Under the pieces are notes generated by a model, which made no database searches, was not told the origin of the DNA, and worked only from the letters and a program-made list of their open reading frames with translations. From Adineta vaga (Eukaryota > Rotifera): 64,000 bases of DNA. The stretch covers positions 6,138,001 to 6,202,000 of the forward strand of contig CP075497.1 in assembly GCA_021613535.1 (NCBI GenBank), written 5' to 3'. Shown here one piece after another: positions 28,340-42,600 of this stretch. Each line of letters starts with the position of its first letter. Positions within the stretch are counted from its first letter, which is position 1. Both the position numbers and the translations under genes were made by a program.

Positions 28340-29944
28340 CAAACATCTGTAGTTTCAGAAGAAAGACGTGTTAGGAGTGTGCAAAATAACCTTTTCAAAC
28401 TGTTCAATAGCAATACCAACAATAACTACAAAGATTGGCAGAACACTACTACTCACCTACAGCGTGCTATCAACGATATCAATATATTCACAGATGTTGA
28501 TCAATGTATTGAATGCATGATTATTTCAAGATCACTTGGACAGCGTACTGTACCATGTGTATACCATTCGTGTCAATTAAACTCCATTCTGATCTTTTCC
28601 AATGGAAAAATTAAAGATGAATAGTGGACTAAAGAGTGGCCCAAAAGAAGGGGGATGTTTGCAGAAATAGCAGATCAACAATATGAACAAAGTACGATAT
28701 CCATGAGTTTCGTGGTACCCAACAAAAAACTTGATTCATCTTTCATGTACACATATATCCTTAAAGCAATCTTGTTAACCATAAACTTTAGTAATATTGA
28801 TATTGCAAAATTCATTGATTATTGTTCTGATTCACTCACAAATACTAGCGAAGAGCTGAATAATGTTAAAGAATTGATAATAAAATATCATGAAAAAACA
28901 TCCATCTGGTGGTATATTGAAGAAGGCACTCTCTTTTGTGCTAAATCGTGCATTACGCGAGATTAACGGTAATATGATGACGCGTTTGTGCTACTTTATT
29001 AATGATCTTCATCGTCAAATCAAACAATTACGCCAAAAAACAGTGCAGTAATTAATCATGCGCTCAGACCATTACCGTTTATCGTGGACAATATTTATCA
29101 AAGACAGATTTCGAAGAACTACTACAGATAAAAGGTGAACTAATTTCATTCAACAACTTTGTATGCTTCTATTCGTGGTATTAGCTATTTTCACTCACCA
29201 CAGTGATTTCGCATCCATAATATCCCAGCACTGAGCGAGAACAATAGATTCTATGAGATACACTTGAGATTTACCAATGATAATGATAAAGAATTAAGCA
29301 CTCTTACTGAATCCATCAGAGAAGAAAGTTTCCCATGAAATGAAGTATGGCATGATTGAGTTCAGTAAAAAGTCAATTAGACCAAATTGACGCAACAAAA
29401 GAAATCTGCGAAATGCAACTTGCTCAAGCAATAGATGACAGTAAAAGTGCAGAAACATATCATCACCTTGCCAATATCAAACACATCCGAGGACGAATCA
29501 AAAGGCATTGATATTCGATGAGAAATTACTTGAAATCATCGAAAGAAAATATCTTCTGAACTAGTCTCTTCTCGCTATTATCTACCATAGTATTTCTCGT
29601 GTGTTTATTACAGAATGGGTGACTATCCAAAAGCTCTTGCGAATTAGAAAGGATCACTTCCTCAAAAACACCCTTATTTGGCCTTATCCTACAACGACAT
29701 TGGTGAGATGTATAAAAAGACAAGTGACTGTTCAAAAGCACTTTCGTTTCATGAAAAGATCCTTGATATTGGTCAAGAATTGCTTCATTCTATCCATTCT
29801 CAATTGGTATTATCCTACAATAACATCGGCGATGTCTCTCATCAAATAGGAAATAATTCGAAGGCTGCATCATTTTTTGAACACGCTGTGAAGATTGAAG
29901 AACAGTTATTTCCACGAATCCATCAGGAACTTACAAAAAGGTAA
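28340..29944 (+). pseudogene. ADP-ribosyltransferase plus TPR gene, decayed
   Basis: This is a broken copy of a gene type I associate with bdelloid rotifers: a mono-ADP-ribosyltransferase (R-S-E class) followed by kinesin-light-chain-like TPRs. Visible pieces are VDQCIECMIISRSLGQ, an in-frame TAG at 28622-28624, then DSSFMYTYILKAILL and TSIWWYIEEG (conserved region), a frameshift near 28935 into LNRALREINGNM and INDLHRQIKQL, and the catalytic VYRGQYLSKTDFEELL with SFNNF at about 29090-29160. Two TPR units (LALSYNDIGEMYKKTSDCSKA and LSYNNIGDVSHQIGNN segments) end at 29944. Several stops and frame changes rule out a functional product. Whether any part is transcribed is unknown. Confidence 0.8.
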
Positions 29945-32710
29945 AGAAAAGCCTGAAATTGTGAGAAAGGTGTAACATTTAGGTTTTTACAAATTATATA
30001 GAAAACTTTTAAAGAATCTCTGTGTCTTGAGGAAAACATAAAAGAGCATTGTTACTCTTCACAGTGAAGTAAACATTCCTTTCAGTATATATGTACTGTA
30101 GCGAAAACCTATAAGCCTATCTTTTTATTTGAAGAATCAGAGAAAAGCAATAACTTTACTATAATTGTATGGCATTCTGTTTGAAAAGAAAATGGAGAAC
30201 TCTGACTTTTTAACTTTGGATATTATGAAATTGATCAATATTTATAGATGAAAAAATTAGAGAAGAGACACATTGGTTCATACACAACGTTGATATGACC
30301 AGACTGATTGAAATTGAATCTAAAGTAGAACACTTTTGTCTAGTAACACATTTTCTCATAAATAAATGTTCTTGTCGGTTCCTCTTTTTGATAGTGAGCA
30401 TCCCCGAAGTAATTATTACTAAATGTTGTTCGTTTTGCCGAGAACCGTCTTCGATCATATTCATGTACGTGAGTGTTGGAAAAAGTGTTTTGAAATCCAA
30501 AATTTTACAAAAGTATTGTTTCCTATGACTATCTTACAAGCAAAAACAATAAATATAGATGAGTTCAATTCTATTTATATTATCTTAATAATAGGTTTGT
30601 AAATGAATGGGTTTGAGAGAAAAGCAATATTCAAGATCACTGAGTTTATTTCATGATAATCGATGATAATTAGTCATTCAATGACATCAAGGATCGCAAA
30701 TTAAGGAATCGACAAAACTCTACATTCTTCCACTAAATATCTATTTGTATCTTCTTGTTTATTTGGAAATCGCACTAAAGAGAATCGCTAACTTTCTTTT
30801 AATAGTTAATCATGTTGCAAAAAAAGATACATCTGGACTTCAAGGTAATACTAATACAGATTTTGGTTTGTACAACATATTTTGTTATCATTAATCATTG
30901 AAGAAAGTTTCATGGGATATAAATAGATCTATTCTAGATTCAAATAGAAAAAACAGACGATTAGTTAATATAATTTCAACATAGAACTCTCAAAGTGTTG
31001 AGTTATATGTGAAAATTGACTAATTGAGAATAATTTCTCATTTCTTTCACTCGATAATTATTTTTGACATCTACTAAAGTCGTAAACCTGAAAAAACGAA
31101 GAACATTTATCATCGAGATAAACTCGTTTTTTTTGCAATGACAAGGCTATTATTGAAATACACATTTGATAAATATTTGTCAACAAATAAAAAATTCCGC
31201 TTGTTTTTCATCGATAAATTGACAATTTGAGATGAACGAATTAAGATTTATTAAGCTTAACTTTGGGAATATGTTTAATGTCTTAGAATAGACAACATTT
31301 TCCCTATGAACATATAATTGGAATAATCATTGTTCTGTCTTTTTCTCCGACGATTTCTGTCAATTAGTCAGATCAAATTATATTCCAGAGAATAAATTCA
31401 GATATCTAGTCTTCAAGCATGCAAAGGTTAACAGCAGTCGTAGATCAAGTAAACTCATTAGAAAACAAACTTGATCTCTTGTCCATTATTTTTCAAAACA
31501 AATCTATAGAGATAAGTACAAAATGAGTATATATTAATGATAAAATCGAACAATTGTTTTTATCTATAATCATATATCAACAATGAATTTTCTTTTATAG
31601 AAAACAGAAAACAGATAACAGATATTGTCATTTGACAATTGCATACAAATAATTTATTGTCAAATTGATGTTTCTTCAAAACTATTGATAGAATATGTTT
31701 ACTTTCTGTTGCTTTCGACCATATATCTTTGTCTCTATGCTCCTTTTCCGATTAGTCTCACGAGAATAGTACTGGATTCCTTTTCGGCTATCATTATAAT
31801 CTTTTCTTGATCTCTTAGATACGTGACCGATCATCAACATAGTAGTAAAATAATTTTTTCCTGATAAAAGAAACGGATATTATGATATCAATTGATTCAA
31901 TGTATATAAAAGAAATAAATACAACAAAGAAGAAAAATGAGGATGTCTTCCGAAAAATATCCTTAATGTTGTTGCTACTTAATAAAGGTTTCTAATTTCG
32001 CAAATTCTATTATGCGACAAAAAAGATTTATTTGATTGATATTTAAAAGGTCGAACAATTATGGACGTGGATGTCAAAAAGTGGTTGACATCAGAATGGT
32101 AAAGGAGATGAGTTTGGCTTTCTATGTCCTGAAGTATTACTAGGAACATACTGAGATATATCTCTTGGAGCTTCTTTCTCTATTCATACACATGCGCAGA
32201 AGGAAGCAAAAGAAAAATGAGAAGTTTCAACGAACAGGATACCAAGAATTAGGAAAATACTAGTATATTTCATCCATCTGATGCAAATCAATCCATGTAA
32301 ACGGAGGCATACAGACGTAAAGAATAGAAAAGCGAAGGAAAAAATATATGTGGATGCATAAATTAGTTAATGTATGATGATGATGATGATGATGATGCTT
32401 CGATGACGTCGATAGGAAGTCTTGTACATAGATAGATAGGAAGAATAAGATTTCTTTTCTTTTTCTTTCTTTCTCTTCTTTCTTTTCTTCGTTGTCTCTC
32501 GTCTTCACCATCCGTTCGTTTGATGACGTAAGTCAATGTGTTGATATGAAGAAGCAAGACGACGCGGCGACAATAACAACAGCAACAGCAGCAGTAGCAT
32601 CATAACGATTTCGCGATCTCATCAATCTAACTAAAACTGAGTAGAACACAAAACTTTTTTTTTCTTCACATAATTGATCGTTTACACATGTCGACTATTG
32701 TGGCAAACCG
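29945..32710. other. Long intergenic region
   Basis: About 2.8 kb without a convincing exon. It includes a (GAT)n run at about 32377-32398, GA/CT-rich stretches near 32450-32510 and CAG/CAA-like triplets near 32575-32595. The last 500 bp probably hold the promoter and 5' UTR of the PKG gene. Confidence 0.45.
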
Positions 32711-35700
32711 ATGACCCAAACAATGCATGATTTGCGGCTGGCGCTGCGTGATAGTGCCAAGAAACTTGAAGATGCTGAAAATATGACCAATAAACTACGG
32801 ACAGATTATGAAAATCAGCTTCGAAAAAAAGATGAAGTTATTTCAATGAAAGAATCTATTATCAAAGAAAAAGATGCTTATATTACTAAACTTGAACAAG
32901 AAATTTCCAAATATGATCCAACATTTGTTACATCTGTTGGTTTAGATAATGGTATCAATATCAATCAATCACCACGAGCATCCCTTCTTGATACACCAAC
33001 AAAACAACAACGAATGAAACGTACAGCTATTAGTGCTGAACCTGCTCAACATAAAAAATCGAAAGATTTACGTGTTGTCCTACAAGCATTTGATAAATCT
33101 GAACGGTAAGTTCGAATACAACTCGATGAGAAATATTCAACCTTGACTAAGACAAATCTGCTTCACTGAGATCGATCATCGATAAAAGAAAAGATAAAGG
33201 ACAAAGGTCTTCATCTGGAAATATCGATTTATATTCTGAATAGATGATTATCGTTGCAATACAAGGACAATAATAGTATATTTCTTTGCATGCATCTGTT
33301 TAAGAAGAAACTTATCTTATTTGATTTCTTATGAATAGAACAATTTGACTTTGCTAATTTTCTTTCGAAAGAAAATAGATGATAATGTGTAGGTTGATCA
33401 ACAGGAATACGTTAGTAATGATTTTTCTTGTTATTATTATTATTATTATTATTGAAGAAACGCCATCGATCGTCCAATAGTTCGATGATGATAATAAACA
33501 GAAATTGATCGATAAAACGAAGAAGAAAAAAAAGAAACAAATTTACTAACATTCATAAAGATTAAACCAATTCGATCAAAAGAAAAAAATAATAATATCT
33601 AGATCATATTTCTACGAACTAGAAAATATAATCCATAAAGTCAGAGATCAATATTATTGATTAGTGAGAATCTTTTTCTTCCATTGTACTCTATGATCAG
33701 GTAAAACTATTCGATCTTTTAATGTGTTAATCGTTATAATAATGTAAGTCTGAAAATAGTATTCGATTAAGTACATATGTTTTTTTTAAACCAGATGTTT
33801 TTCTCGAAGAAATGAAAAGTACTATAATCATTTTACTGATATCGATCGATGACACCCGATGACATTTGTTATAAACATCAAAGTTTCGATATATATGACT
33901 GACCCTCAAGGTCGAGCTTTCAACATAAGTTTTCCTTATTATAAACCAAATGAAAATGACAAAGTTTCTTCCGGTCAATTTTATATTCCCAAATCGAAAA
34001 ATTTCAATTACTCTAATAATGATCGTATTTATCATCCAATAGGACAAAAGAATTTTTACGTGATGCTATATTAAATAATGATTTTATGAAAAATCTTGAA
34101 ATGGATCAAATTATGTCTATTGTGGATTGCATGTATCCATTGGAACAGAAAAATAATAGTTTAATTATCAAAGAAGGTGATGTTGGTAACCTTGTCTACA
34201 TAATGGAAGGTAATTAAAAATCGATCTCTGAAATTCTTCTTGTTTTTTATGTTCGCGATATTTTAGAAGGAACAGTTGAAGTCAGTAAACTCAATAAAAT
34301 ATTAACTATCATGGGACCTGGTCGAGTATTTGGAGAATTAGCTATTTTATATAATTGTACTCGTACTGCATCAATCAAAGGTAGTTCAAAATCAACTGAA
34401 CGTATACTGAAAGATTGTTTTTTTTTCTTCTTTTACTTAAATTTAAGCTTTATCACATTGTAAATTATGGGCAGTTGATCGTCAAACCTTTCAAGCAATC
34501 ATGATGCGAGCAGGAATGCAAAAACAAACAGAACATATTGAATTATTGAAGAAGTATCTAATTTCTAACAATGAAAATTTTGTCTATCAATTCGTTTTTT
34601 TGTAGTATCAAAACTTTTGAAAGTGTCCGAGAAGATATTCTTAGTAAAATAGGAGATGCTGTTGATCAAGTCAGTTATACTGATGGAGAATATATTGTAC
34701 GACAAGGTGCAAAAGGTGATACATTCTATATTGTTGCCAAAGGTAAATGGAATTTTTTTATTTAAATATCAATGAAAGATTTATAATATCGATACTTTTT
34801 CTATAGGCCGAGCTCAGATTACTCAAGCAAAATCGAAATGGGATACGGCAGTTTATATTCGACATCTTGAACGTGGAGATTCATTTGGAGAAGCAGCATT
34901 ACAATCGTAAAGATTTTCACGATCATCAGTCATTGTTTATATAATATACGTATCTTTTCAGAGAAGAAACTCGACCATTTAATGTTATTGCTGATGATCC
35001 AAATGGTGTTACATGTCTTGTACTTGATAGACAAAGTTATCGTGAAATGATAGCAGATGAATTATCTCGATTGAAACGAGATGAATCTGTTCGATATGCA
35101 CGAAAAAAGTTTGTTCACTTTTTAGTCATTGAAATAAGGAGTTATTGCTTGTTTTTTGTAGTACAACTTTTATTAGTGGAGAAGATGAAAGAGATTTGAA
35201 AAATCTTCGTTTAGCTGATATTGAACTCATTTCCACATTGGGTGTTGGTGGTTTTGGACGCGTTGAATTGGTAAAAACTATTCTATTCATTTTGATCAAG
35301 AGAAAAATAAGTTTTGTTTCGTTTGTATATTAGGCAAATGATACACGAAATTCGAAGAAATATAGTTTGAAACAAATGAAAAAACAACATATTGTTGCCA
35401 TGAAACAACAAGAACATGTGATGAATGAAAGAAACATTATGATGGAGACGCGATCGGATTTTATCGTCAGGTAAATTATCCTCGTCAAAATCTCTATGTG
35501 AAGATGATATATTAAGTGGGTTTTTTTTCCTTCTTCATTTAGATTGTATAAGACGTTTAAAGATCGAAAATATCTCTACATGTTATTAGAATGTTGTTTA
35601 GGTGGAGAATTATGGACATTATTACGGAATAGAAGCTTTTTTGAAGAATCAGAAGTTCGATTCTATAGTGCTTGTGTTATTGAAGCATTTGCGTATTTGC

Positions 35701-36790
35701 ATAAAAAAGGAATTGTTTATCGAGATTTAAAAGTAAGATTCAGATTTAATGTTTCATAAGAATGAATATTCATAATTTTATTTTGTTTTAGCCCGAAAAT
35801 CTATTATTAGATAGCAAAGGTTATTGTAAATTGGTAAGTTGAGATAGTCTTCTATCAAATGATAACTAGAAATCATCTTATCTGTTTTCGATATTTTCTA
35901 CTTCGATGTTTTGCATAATGATTCAATCAGTTTGTCCTAGAAGAACTTAAATTAATCGTAGAAAATTGTCTTTCTCTTCCTTCTATGTCAATAATTATCT
36001 TCTAGGTTGATTTCGGTTTTGCTAAAAAAGTTGGTCTAGGACGGAAAACATGGACATTTTGTGGTACACCAGGTACGATCGTTATATAGGATGAAAAAGA
36101 TATAAGTGTATCTTCATTTAGAATACGTTGCACCTGAAATTATTCTTAATAAAGGTCATGACATGGCTGCGGATTGTTGGTCACTAGGTATTTTAATTTT
36201 CGAGCTTATTAATGGAAAGTATGGATTGACTTTTACGTGTTCTTGTCTGACATATTTTAAATTGTTTTGTTTTAGTCCACCGTTTACTGGTTCAGATCCA
36301 ATGAAAACATACAATATTATTTTAAAAGGTATTGATGCAATTGAATTTCCTCGACGAGTATCGAAAATGGCTTCACTATTAATCAAACGTTTATGCCGGT
36401 ACATATCTTTAAATATCATCTTCGAAGAATTATTCTATTTTCTCTTATTTAGAGAAAATCCAGTTGAACGTATCGGTTATCAAAAAGGTGGCATTGCAGA
36501 TATTCAAAAACATAAGTAATTTCTTTCATGAATTTGAAGAAATATTTCGATGAAATCTATTTTAGATGGTTTGAAGGTTTTAGTTGGGAATGTTTGAAAA
36601 AAGGAACATTGACGGCACCCTATATTCCAAAAGTATAAGAATTTATTCTTTTTTTTCTAAAAAAAAAAAGGAAACTCTCTATTTCTACTAGGTTGAAAAC
36701 GATGCTGATACCCAAAACTTTGATTTCTTTCCCGAAGATGACGCTCCCGACCCTGAAGACGATTTAACCGGCTGGGATAAAGAATTCTAA
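32711..36790 (+). CDS. PRKG1: cGMP-dependent protein kinase (PKG I-like)
   Basis: Ser/Thr kinase activated by cGMP. Seventeen exons (first 32711-33105, last 36692-36790) sum to 719 residues with all phases matching. Order: N-terminal coiled coil for dimerisation (about residues 10-75), autoinhibitory KRTAISAEP (about 105), CNB-A with [18 protein letters not shown] with [17 protein letters not shown], then the kinase domain: [20 protein letters not shown] (Lys), [17 protein letters not shown], activation loop [15 protein letters not shown], and the AGC tail ending LTGWDKEF. Similarity to animal PKG I is strong throughout. In CNB-B the residue after the key Arg is Pro rather than Thr. Intron 1 is 937 nt (33106-34042); the others are mostly about 45-65 nt, apart from one of 172 nt (35834-36005). 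Confidence 0.96.
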
Positions 36791-39642
36791 TTACGGAAAA
36801 ATCTATTTTTTTTATAGCTCAACATCACACTTACTTATGCTCATATATATATATACTAACAAAAAAGAAAACTCCTTTTTTTGTCAATTTTTTTTTCTTC
36901 ATATATTGTTTGATTTTGTGTTGTATAGAAAGACTTGACTTTTTCTTTTCATGAGTGATGTCTATTTTTTATTTGTCAGTCATTCTGTTAAATTTCATTT
37001 CTTTCGTTTTGTTGTCTCAATCAAAATTTTATTGTATAAGTTCGGATAGAGAAAGATATTTTAGATCTGTATAAAAATAATTAACTCATTTCGAGAAAAA
37101 CGATGAGATATTGTTTATATATTTCTTTACATGTAATCATTTGTAACATACAATTATGGAGATTTTACGTCATAACTTCAATGATATAACTTGAATTTCG
37201 CTTGAATTTTAAAAGTTTCATTATCATCTCATTACTAAACACAGCAGGCATTTTTGTTCATGTTCAAATTCATAGTGTTCTGCTTTTCTTGCCTTTATCA
37301 TGCTCGTTAACCAGTGATAGACAACTTCCGGAAGTGATGTTTACATCTGCATTCAAAACAAAATTAATCGTTCGTATACCATAACGATATAGCCATCACA
37401 TCTATCTGTATATATACATATACAAACAGATTTTGTCGATACAGTCATTATCGACTATATATGACGAGCAATTTTTTGACAGATTTACGATTAAAAAAGT
37501 GAGTTTGTCTTAGTAATTATTTTCTTTTACTCGAAGATTTCTAGGCATATCGATGAGCACTTCAGAGCGATAGTGCGCATCAATGACTTCGTTGAATACG
37601 AATAATTCCCTTGATGATTTATATGTCGTTACTTTTACTTTACCGGTCTATGTAGAAGAATAAGGAGACGAGAAAAAAAGCATTTAACACATTTAGAGTA
37701 GATGTCTCGTCCGTTAATCGAGATTTGAGTATGTTGTTTGGTGTCATATTCAACTCACTTGACGAGTCATTCATTCATTCATTCATTTGATGACCAAGTC
37801 AAATGTATGTCTGGCTAGTATAAAAACGAACGAGTGATGAAAGAACCATTATCTATTAAAAAAAAGATAATGGATCATCGTATGTTCAATGTCTGACTTG
37901 TGACGCGAGACAGTCGGTGATACGCTTGTTTAGTACGGTTTCGCTTAACGTACATTGATAAGATGTGATATCGTTAGTGAGGACATTCTTTCGTACATAT
38001 GAATGAGCGGCTTAGATCATAAAAAAAATGTCCAAACAATCACTGACCTTTTCACTTCGGTCAACATCCTCGCCTTCTCTTTAGTTATCATTAGACACTT
38101 CTTTTGTTAAACAGAAAAAAAAGAATGTCCAATTCTTCAGACAAGTTATGTCACCTAACTCTCCTATACATACATTTCTATAAAGCCGACAATGATGATC
38201 GATTCCGGAAGGCGTTTACTTCTTTTCTCTCGCTCTCCAGTGTTTATAAATTCTACATATGAATTATTTGTGATGTAAGAGCTAGGAAGAAAAACAGAAC
38301 AGTTTTCAGTTGAATAAAACTGTACTATTGTTTCAAACGTTGACGTTTTCTCTCTTTTTTCTTTTCTTTTCTTTTCATAGAAAATGACCGATATTGAGAA
38401 TTTGATATAGTTAAATAAAAAAAGAAGAGTGTTTGTATTTATGGTCAAGTATATAATTAGAATAAGAAAGAGAGCGCCTATACACGCGTCACTCGTTTTC
38501 TATTCAGTTTCAAAAAGGTCGTTTGTGATATATTTGCATTCATTCGATGCTTGGATGATTCGATTTAGAGAAGTAAAGAAGTTGATTATGAATGTTTAGC
38601 TTTAGTTTTTCTTTTTCTTGAACATCAGGATATCTATTGCATTTCTTTCCTTTTTCTAAAGCAGAATATGAGAAAGCATCTATTCGTCTCTAGAGAGAAA
38701 AAAATGCGATACTAATGATAAGAACGAGGAACGTCGTCTCTCTTCTCTTCTCTTCTTTTCTCTCTTGATAGAAAAGGCATGTTGGTTGGCCATCTATATG
38801 GTTGTACAAACGAAAAAAGCATAGACACACATATATTGTTCTTTCTCCCTTTCTTTCTCGTTCTTTTTGCCTTTTAGAAATTAATGATAACCTTGTGCAA
38901 TGCTCAACGGTAAGTGAAGAGGATTTGCTCAGATCAATCCTTTTGGTAAAAAACCTTGAACTTTTGATTCAAGAGAGATTTGTAATCCATTGTAAATGTA
39001 TTTGCTTCTGTTCATTGTTTGTTTTCCACTCTAGTAGTCCTTTCCTTTCTCAATGTACAAATATTTATTCGCTGTGTTCTCTCTTACCCACTTTACACCA
39101 ATGTAAAATGATATCAGTTGATGAGTATGTGTGTGTGTTGTGGCTTTTTTGTTCACTCGTTTTAATTCATTACTGAGCCAGATATTCATATTGTTTTCTG
39201 TTTTTTTTTCGTTGAAACGGAAATGACAGACATCGGTCAAACCTACGGGAATGAGAATTTTATCAGCAGGTAGAGAAAATTTCTATTATCAATATGTTTC
39301 TTTCGGGAACATCCGTTCAAATTAACTATTATTCTTCTTTTTACTAAAGAACACGAACATCAAATTCTCTGGAGTAACTTCTTTTTTATTTTAATTTCAT
39401 TTATAAATGAATTAGATGTTTTTTTGAAGTTAGATAAGACATTGTTTAAGGTATAGGACACGATCAGATTCATCATCTTCTGCATGAATTAAAGCGTCTA
39501 ATGCGATTATCGCTTCTTTGCCTACATTGATAGATTTATCATCTTCAACCACAAACCTCCAACCAGTCAGTCAGTCAGTCAGTCATCTATATGCATCATT
39601 CTATACATAGACAAACATTACACATATAATATCTATTTGTAG
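36791..39642. other. Long intergenic region
   Basis: About 2.85 kb between the PKG gene and the adhesion GPCR. It contains TA-rich, CT-rich and (CATT)n/(AGTC)n short repeats (near 37770 and 39566). ORFs here have low-complexity, non-protein-like composition. I see no gene. Confidence 0.45.
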
Positions 39643-42600
39643 ATGAATGAATGTTATTATTATCTACTGATTCTAAGTTTATTCAGTAGTTTGAAACATT
39701 CACATTCATATAAAACGGATATTTCAAATGAATTAACGAATGTTACTATTCAACATATCTGTGAAAATGATTTACTTATTATCAAATGTTTAAATATAAA
39801 TGAAACAATTCAAATTGTCCGTTCTATGTATGGACGAACATCACAAAGAATATGTAATCATGATTTAACAGCTCGTTTTTTTGATAAAACATGTGCAAAT
39901 ATTGAACAATCAAAATATCAAACAAAACTTCAGTAAAAATTCATTTTCTCTTGTTATTTCTTATTAGAAATTTCTTTTTCTAGATGTCAAGACAAATCTA
40001 CATGTCAAATTTTAATTGATAATCAAATTTTTACAGATCCATGTGGTTTAACTATTCCTAAACATTTCGAAGTACATTATCGGTGTGTGAATAAAGGTAA
40101 AGAAAATCTGCAGAAGAATTTATCGATTAAATTTCTCTTTTTAGAAAAAATTTGTTCGAAATTACTTCTCAATTGTTCAAAATCAAAAGATATCAAATGT
40201 ATTGAAAAAATTCAAGAAGATTTTTCATGTTTATGTCCGTCAACAATTTGTCGATACAGTATATAATTGATTTTAAACAGAACTAAATGATGAATAAATT
40301 GGTTTTAGATAAAAAACGGATAATTGGATTTATTGAAAACGTTTGTCCAGAGGAGAATCTTCAAGGTCATCGATGGAGTACAACAGCGATAAATAAAAAT
40401 CAATCTTTTCCATGTCCTTCTCCTTGTCATGGTAACACAAACTGATGATTATGTATGTGAAATTTTAATCTTGAATTTTTCTCTCTAGGAAAAATCTCAC
40501 GTTTCTGTCAATCTAATCGTCAATGGTCAGAAGCAAATTATACTAATTGTGAATGTCCGATAAAACAATCCGATCAAGTAATGTTTATTTTTGATTGAGA
40601 TTTTCATTCATTGTTTCTAATGATTAGTTATCAACACATCGTTCGGCCAATGGCTATGTCTTTCAATGTAATTTTTGGCTAATCAATCGAATATTGCCTA
40701 AGGATAATCCATGCATTCTTGTCTGTAGTGTTCTTTATTCATTAATCGTTGAATTTAGTTTTCATTTTTATGTCTAGTCATTTGCCAATTGGAATGAACA
40801 AACCAATGATGATGATGACAGTCAATCAATGAATTGTCTTTTAAGTGCCTTCGAACGAATGACATTTCAATCATGTTTATTAACAAATTCATTTGGAATT
40901 CATTTTGAAAATTTAATTTTTGAAATTTATTTTCCAAAACGAAATGAAAGTAAATTTCATTTCTTAACAAATAATTATGATCGAGTAACAAACATTCCAT
41001 TTAATCAAATTCTTATCGATCGAACGAATAGAATCAAAGAACATTCTCATGCTAATTTACCAATGATGGTTATCGATACGAAAAATCAATCAATTATTTT
41101 AATTGAACAAGGAAATGATTTCAGTTCAGTACAAACGGGCAATGTTACCGTGATATTTAAACGACCGGTTAGTCTATTGATTACAACTTGTTCTTCTCTT
41201 AAGTGCCATATGAGTTATCTAATGTACTATATAATTAACTGAACAGATCATCTGATTACGACATATCATTTGAATAGGACAGTCATTTTTATCTTGAGAC
41301 AATGGAATGTTGTAGAATTCTTCATAAGTTTTTCTTTTTCTATTTTCATAAAGATAAGATCAGTTATGTTCATCAATCATCCGTCTGACATGAAAAGATA
41401 TTTGAAGATAATCTCACTGATGAAAAGACATATTTCATGCATAAAATCTCCGCATTTACCTTGAAATCTATTCTCTTCTTCTTTTTCTCTCTCATTTTTA
41501 GTCATCAGAATATTATTATTATTATCAATGTCGCGCTTATCGTTCAACAAATTTCTCATTACACATCGAGTAAGTCCAAAACAACCTTCTCGCTTGGTCA
41601 TCTTCTTCTAATCATATATTTTGTTTGATCTAGTTCGACAAATATGTTTTTTGCATGTCAATCATTATGTTCAAACACTAGTCATGTTATATGTCAATGT
41701 CCATTTTTCAATCCATTCATGCATTATCACTTGCACATCGATGTAAACGAAAACAATTGATTGATTTTTGATTTATTAATTCATGAATTTTTTCTCGTTG
41801 TAGAAATTGAGAAAGGCAAATGAATTCAGTGAAGAATGTTTAGAAGATATCAATCATACGATGAATGAGAATTTGAATAGAATTGATCGATATATGAAAG
41901 AGATTTCATCGTTACAATCTGCTAAAGTTTGTTTGATCAATAAGAATAAATTAATTCAAGAATTGTTGAATTTGCTTTATAGAAACTTCTTCTATTTATT
42001 GACAAATTAATTGAACGAGAATATAATTGGAATATGACCTATCGAATGATTAAACAAATGGAATATCTTGGTTTAAAAATAGTTCGTTTAACGAAATCGT
42101 TTGTTTCAATTCAATCTCATCTTGGTAAAGGAATTGAATATCTTGAGATTAAAATGAATGTTCGGCTTTTTTTTAAGAATTTTTTATTGAATCGAACAAA
42201 ATTCAAGTTGAGAATTCGAATCAATCAATTGCAATTTCATTTCCAAATAAGAAGAATCAAGATACAGATTTTCAATTGGTATTCTTCACAATTTCATATC
42301 CAAATCAAACAAATTTATTCAACAGTCATATTGTTACTGTCTATTCTTCACCCAAAGGTCAATTGAATGGTAATATTCAAATAAAATTTCGTCATTTAAA
42401 TGAATCCGAACAAATTTCAATTTGTGTTTATTTGAAAAATATTGAAAAGTAAAGAAATTCAAGTGTTTCCTTTTCTTTCACTATCCAATTGATTTCATTT
42501 TTAGTATTATGCAATGGAGTACAGATGGTTGTCAATTATTATCAACAAATTCAACTCATTCGATATGTTCATGTAATCATTTGAGTAATACATTTGCTTT

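Noticed and set aside
33859-34074. 71-codon ORF in intron 1 of the PKG gene with protein-like composition, possible alternative first exon
   Set aside because: None of its GT sites has the right phase to join exon 2, and it reads through the exon 2 acceptor in the wrong frame.
38802-39176. 124-codon ORF between the PKG and adhesion GPCR genes
   Set aside because: Composition is dominated by Phe, Leu, Ser and Cys from a T-rich strand, with no domain and no splice support.
41270-41400. Extra exon in the adhesion GPCR ([12 protein letters not shown] frame)
   Set aside because: No donor in the right phase; joining 41167 directly to 41502 keeps the frame and the total length divisible by three.
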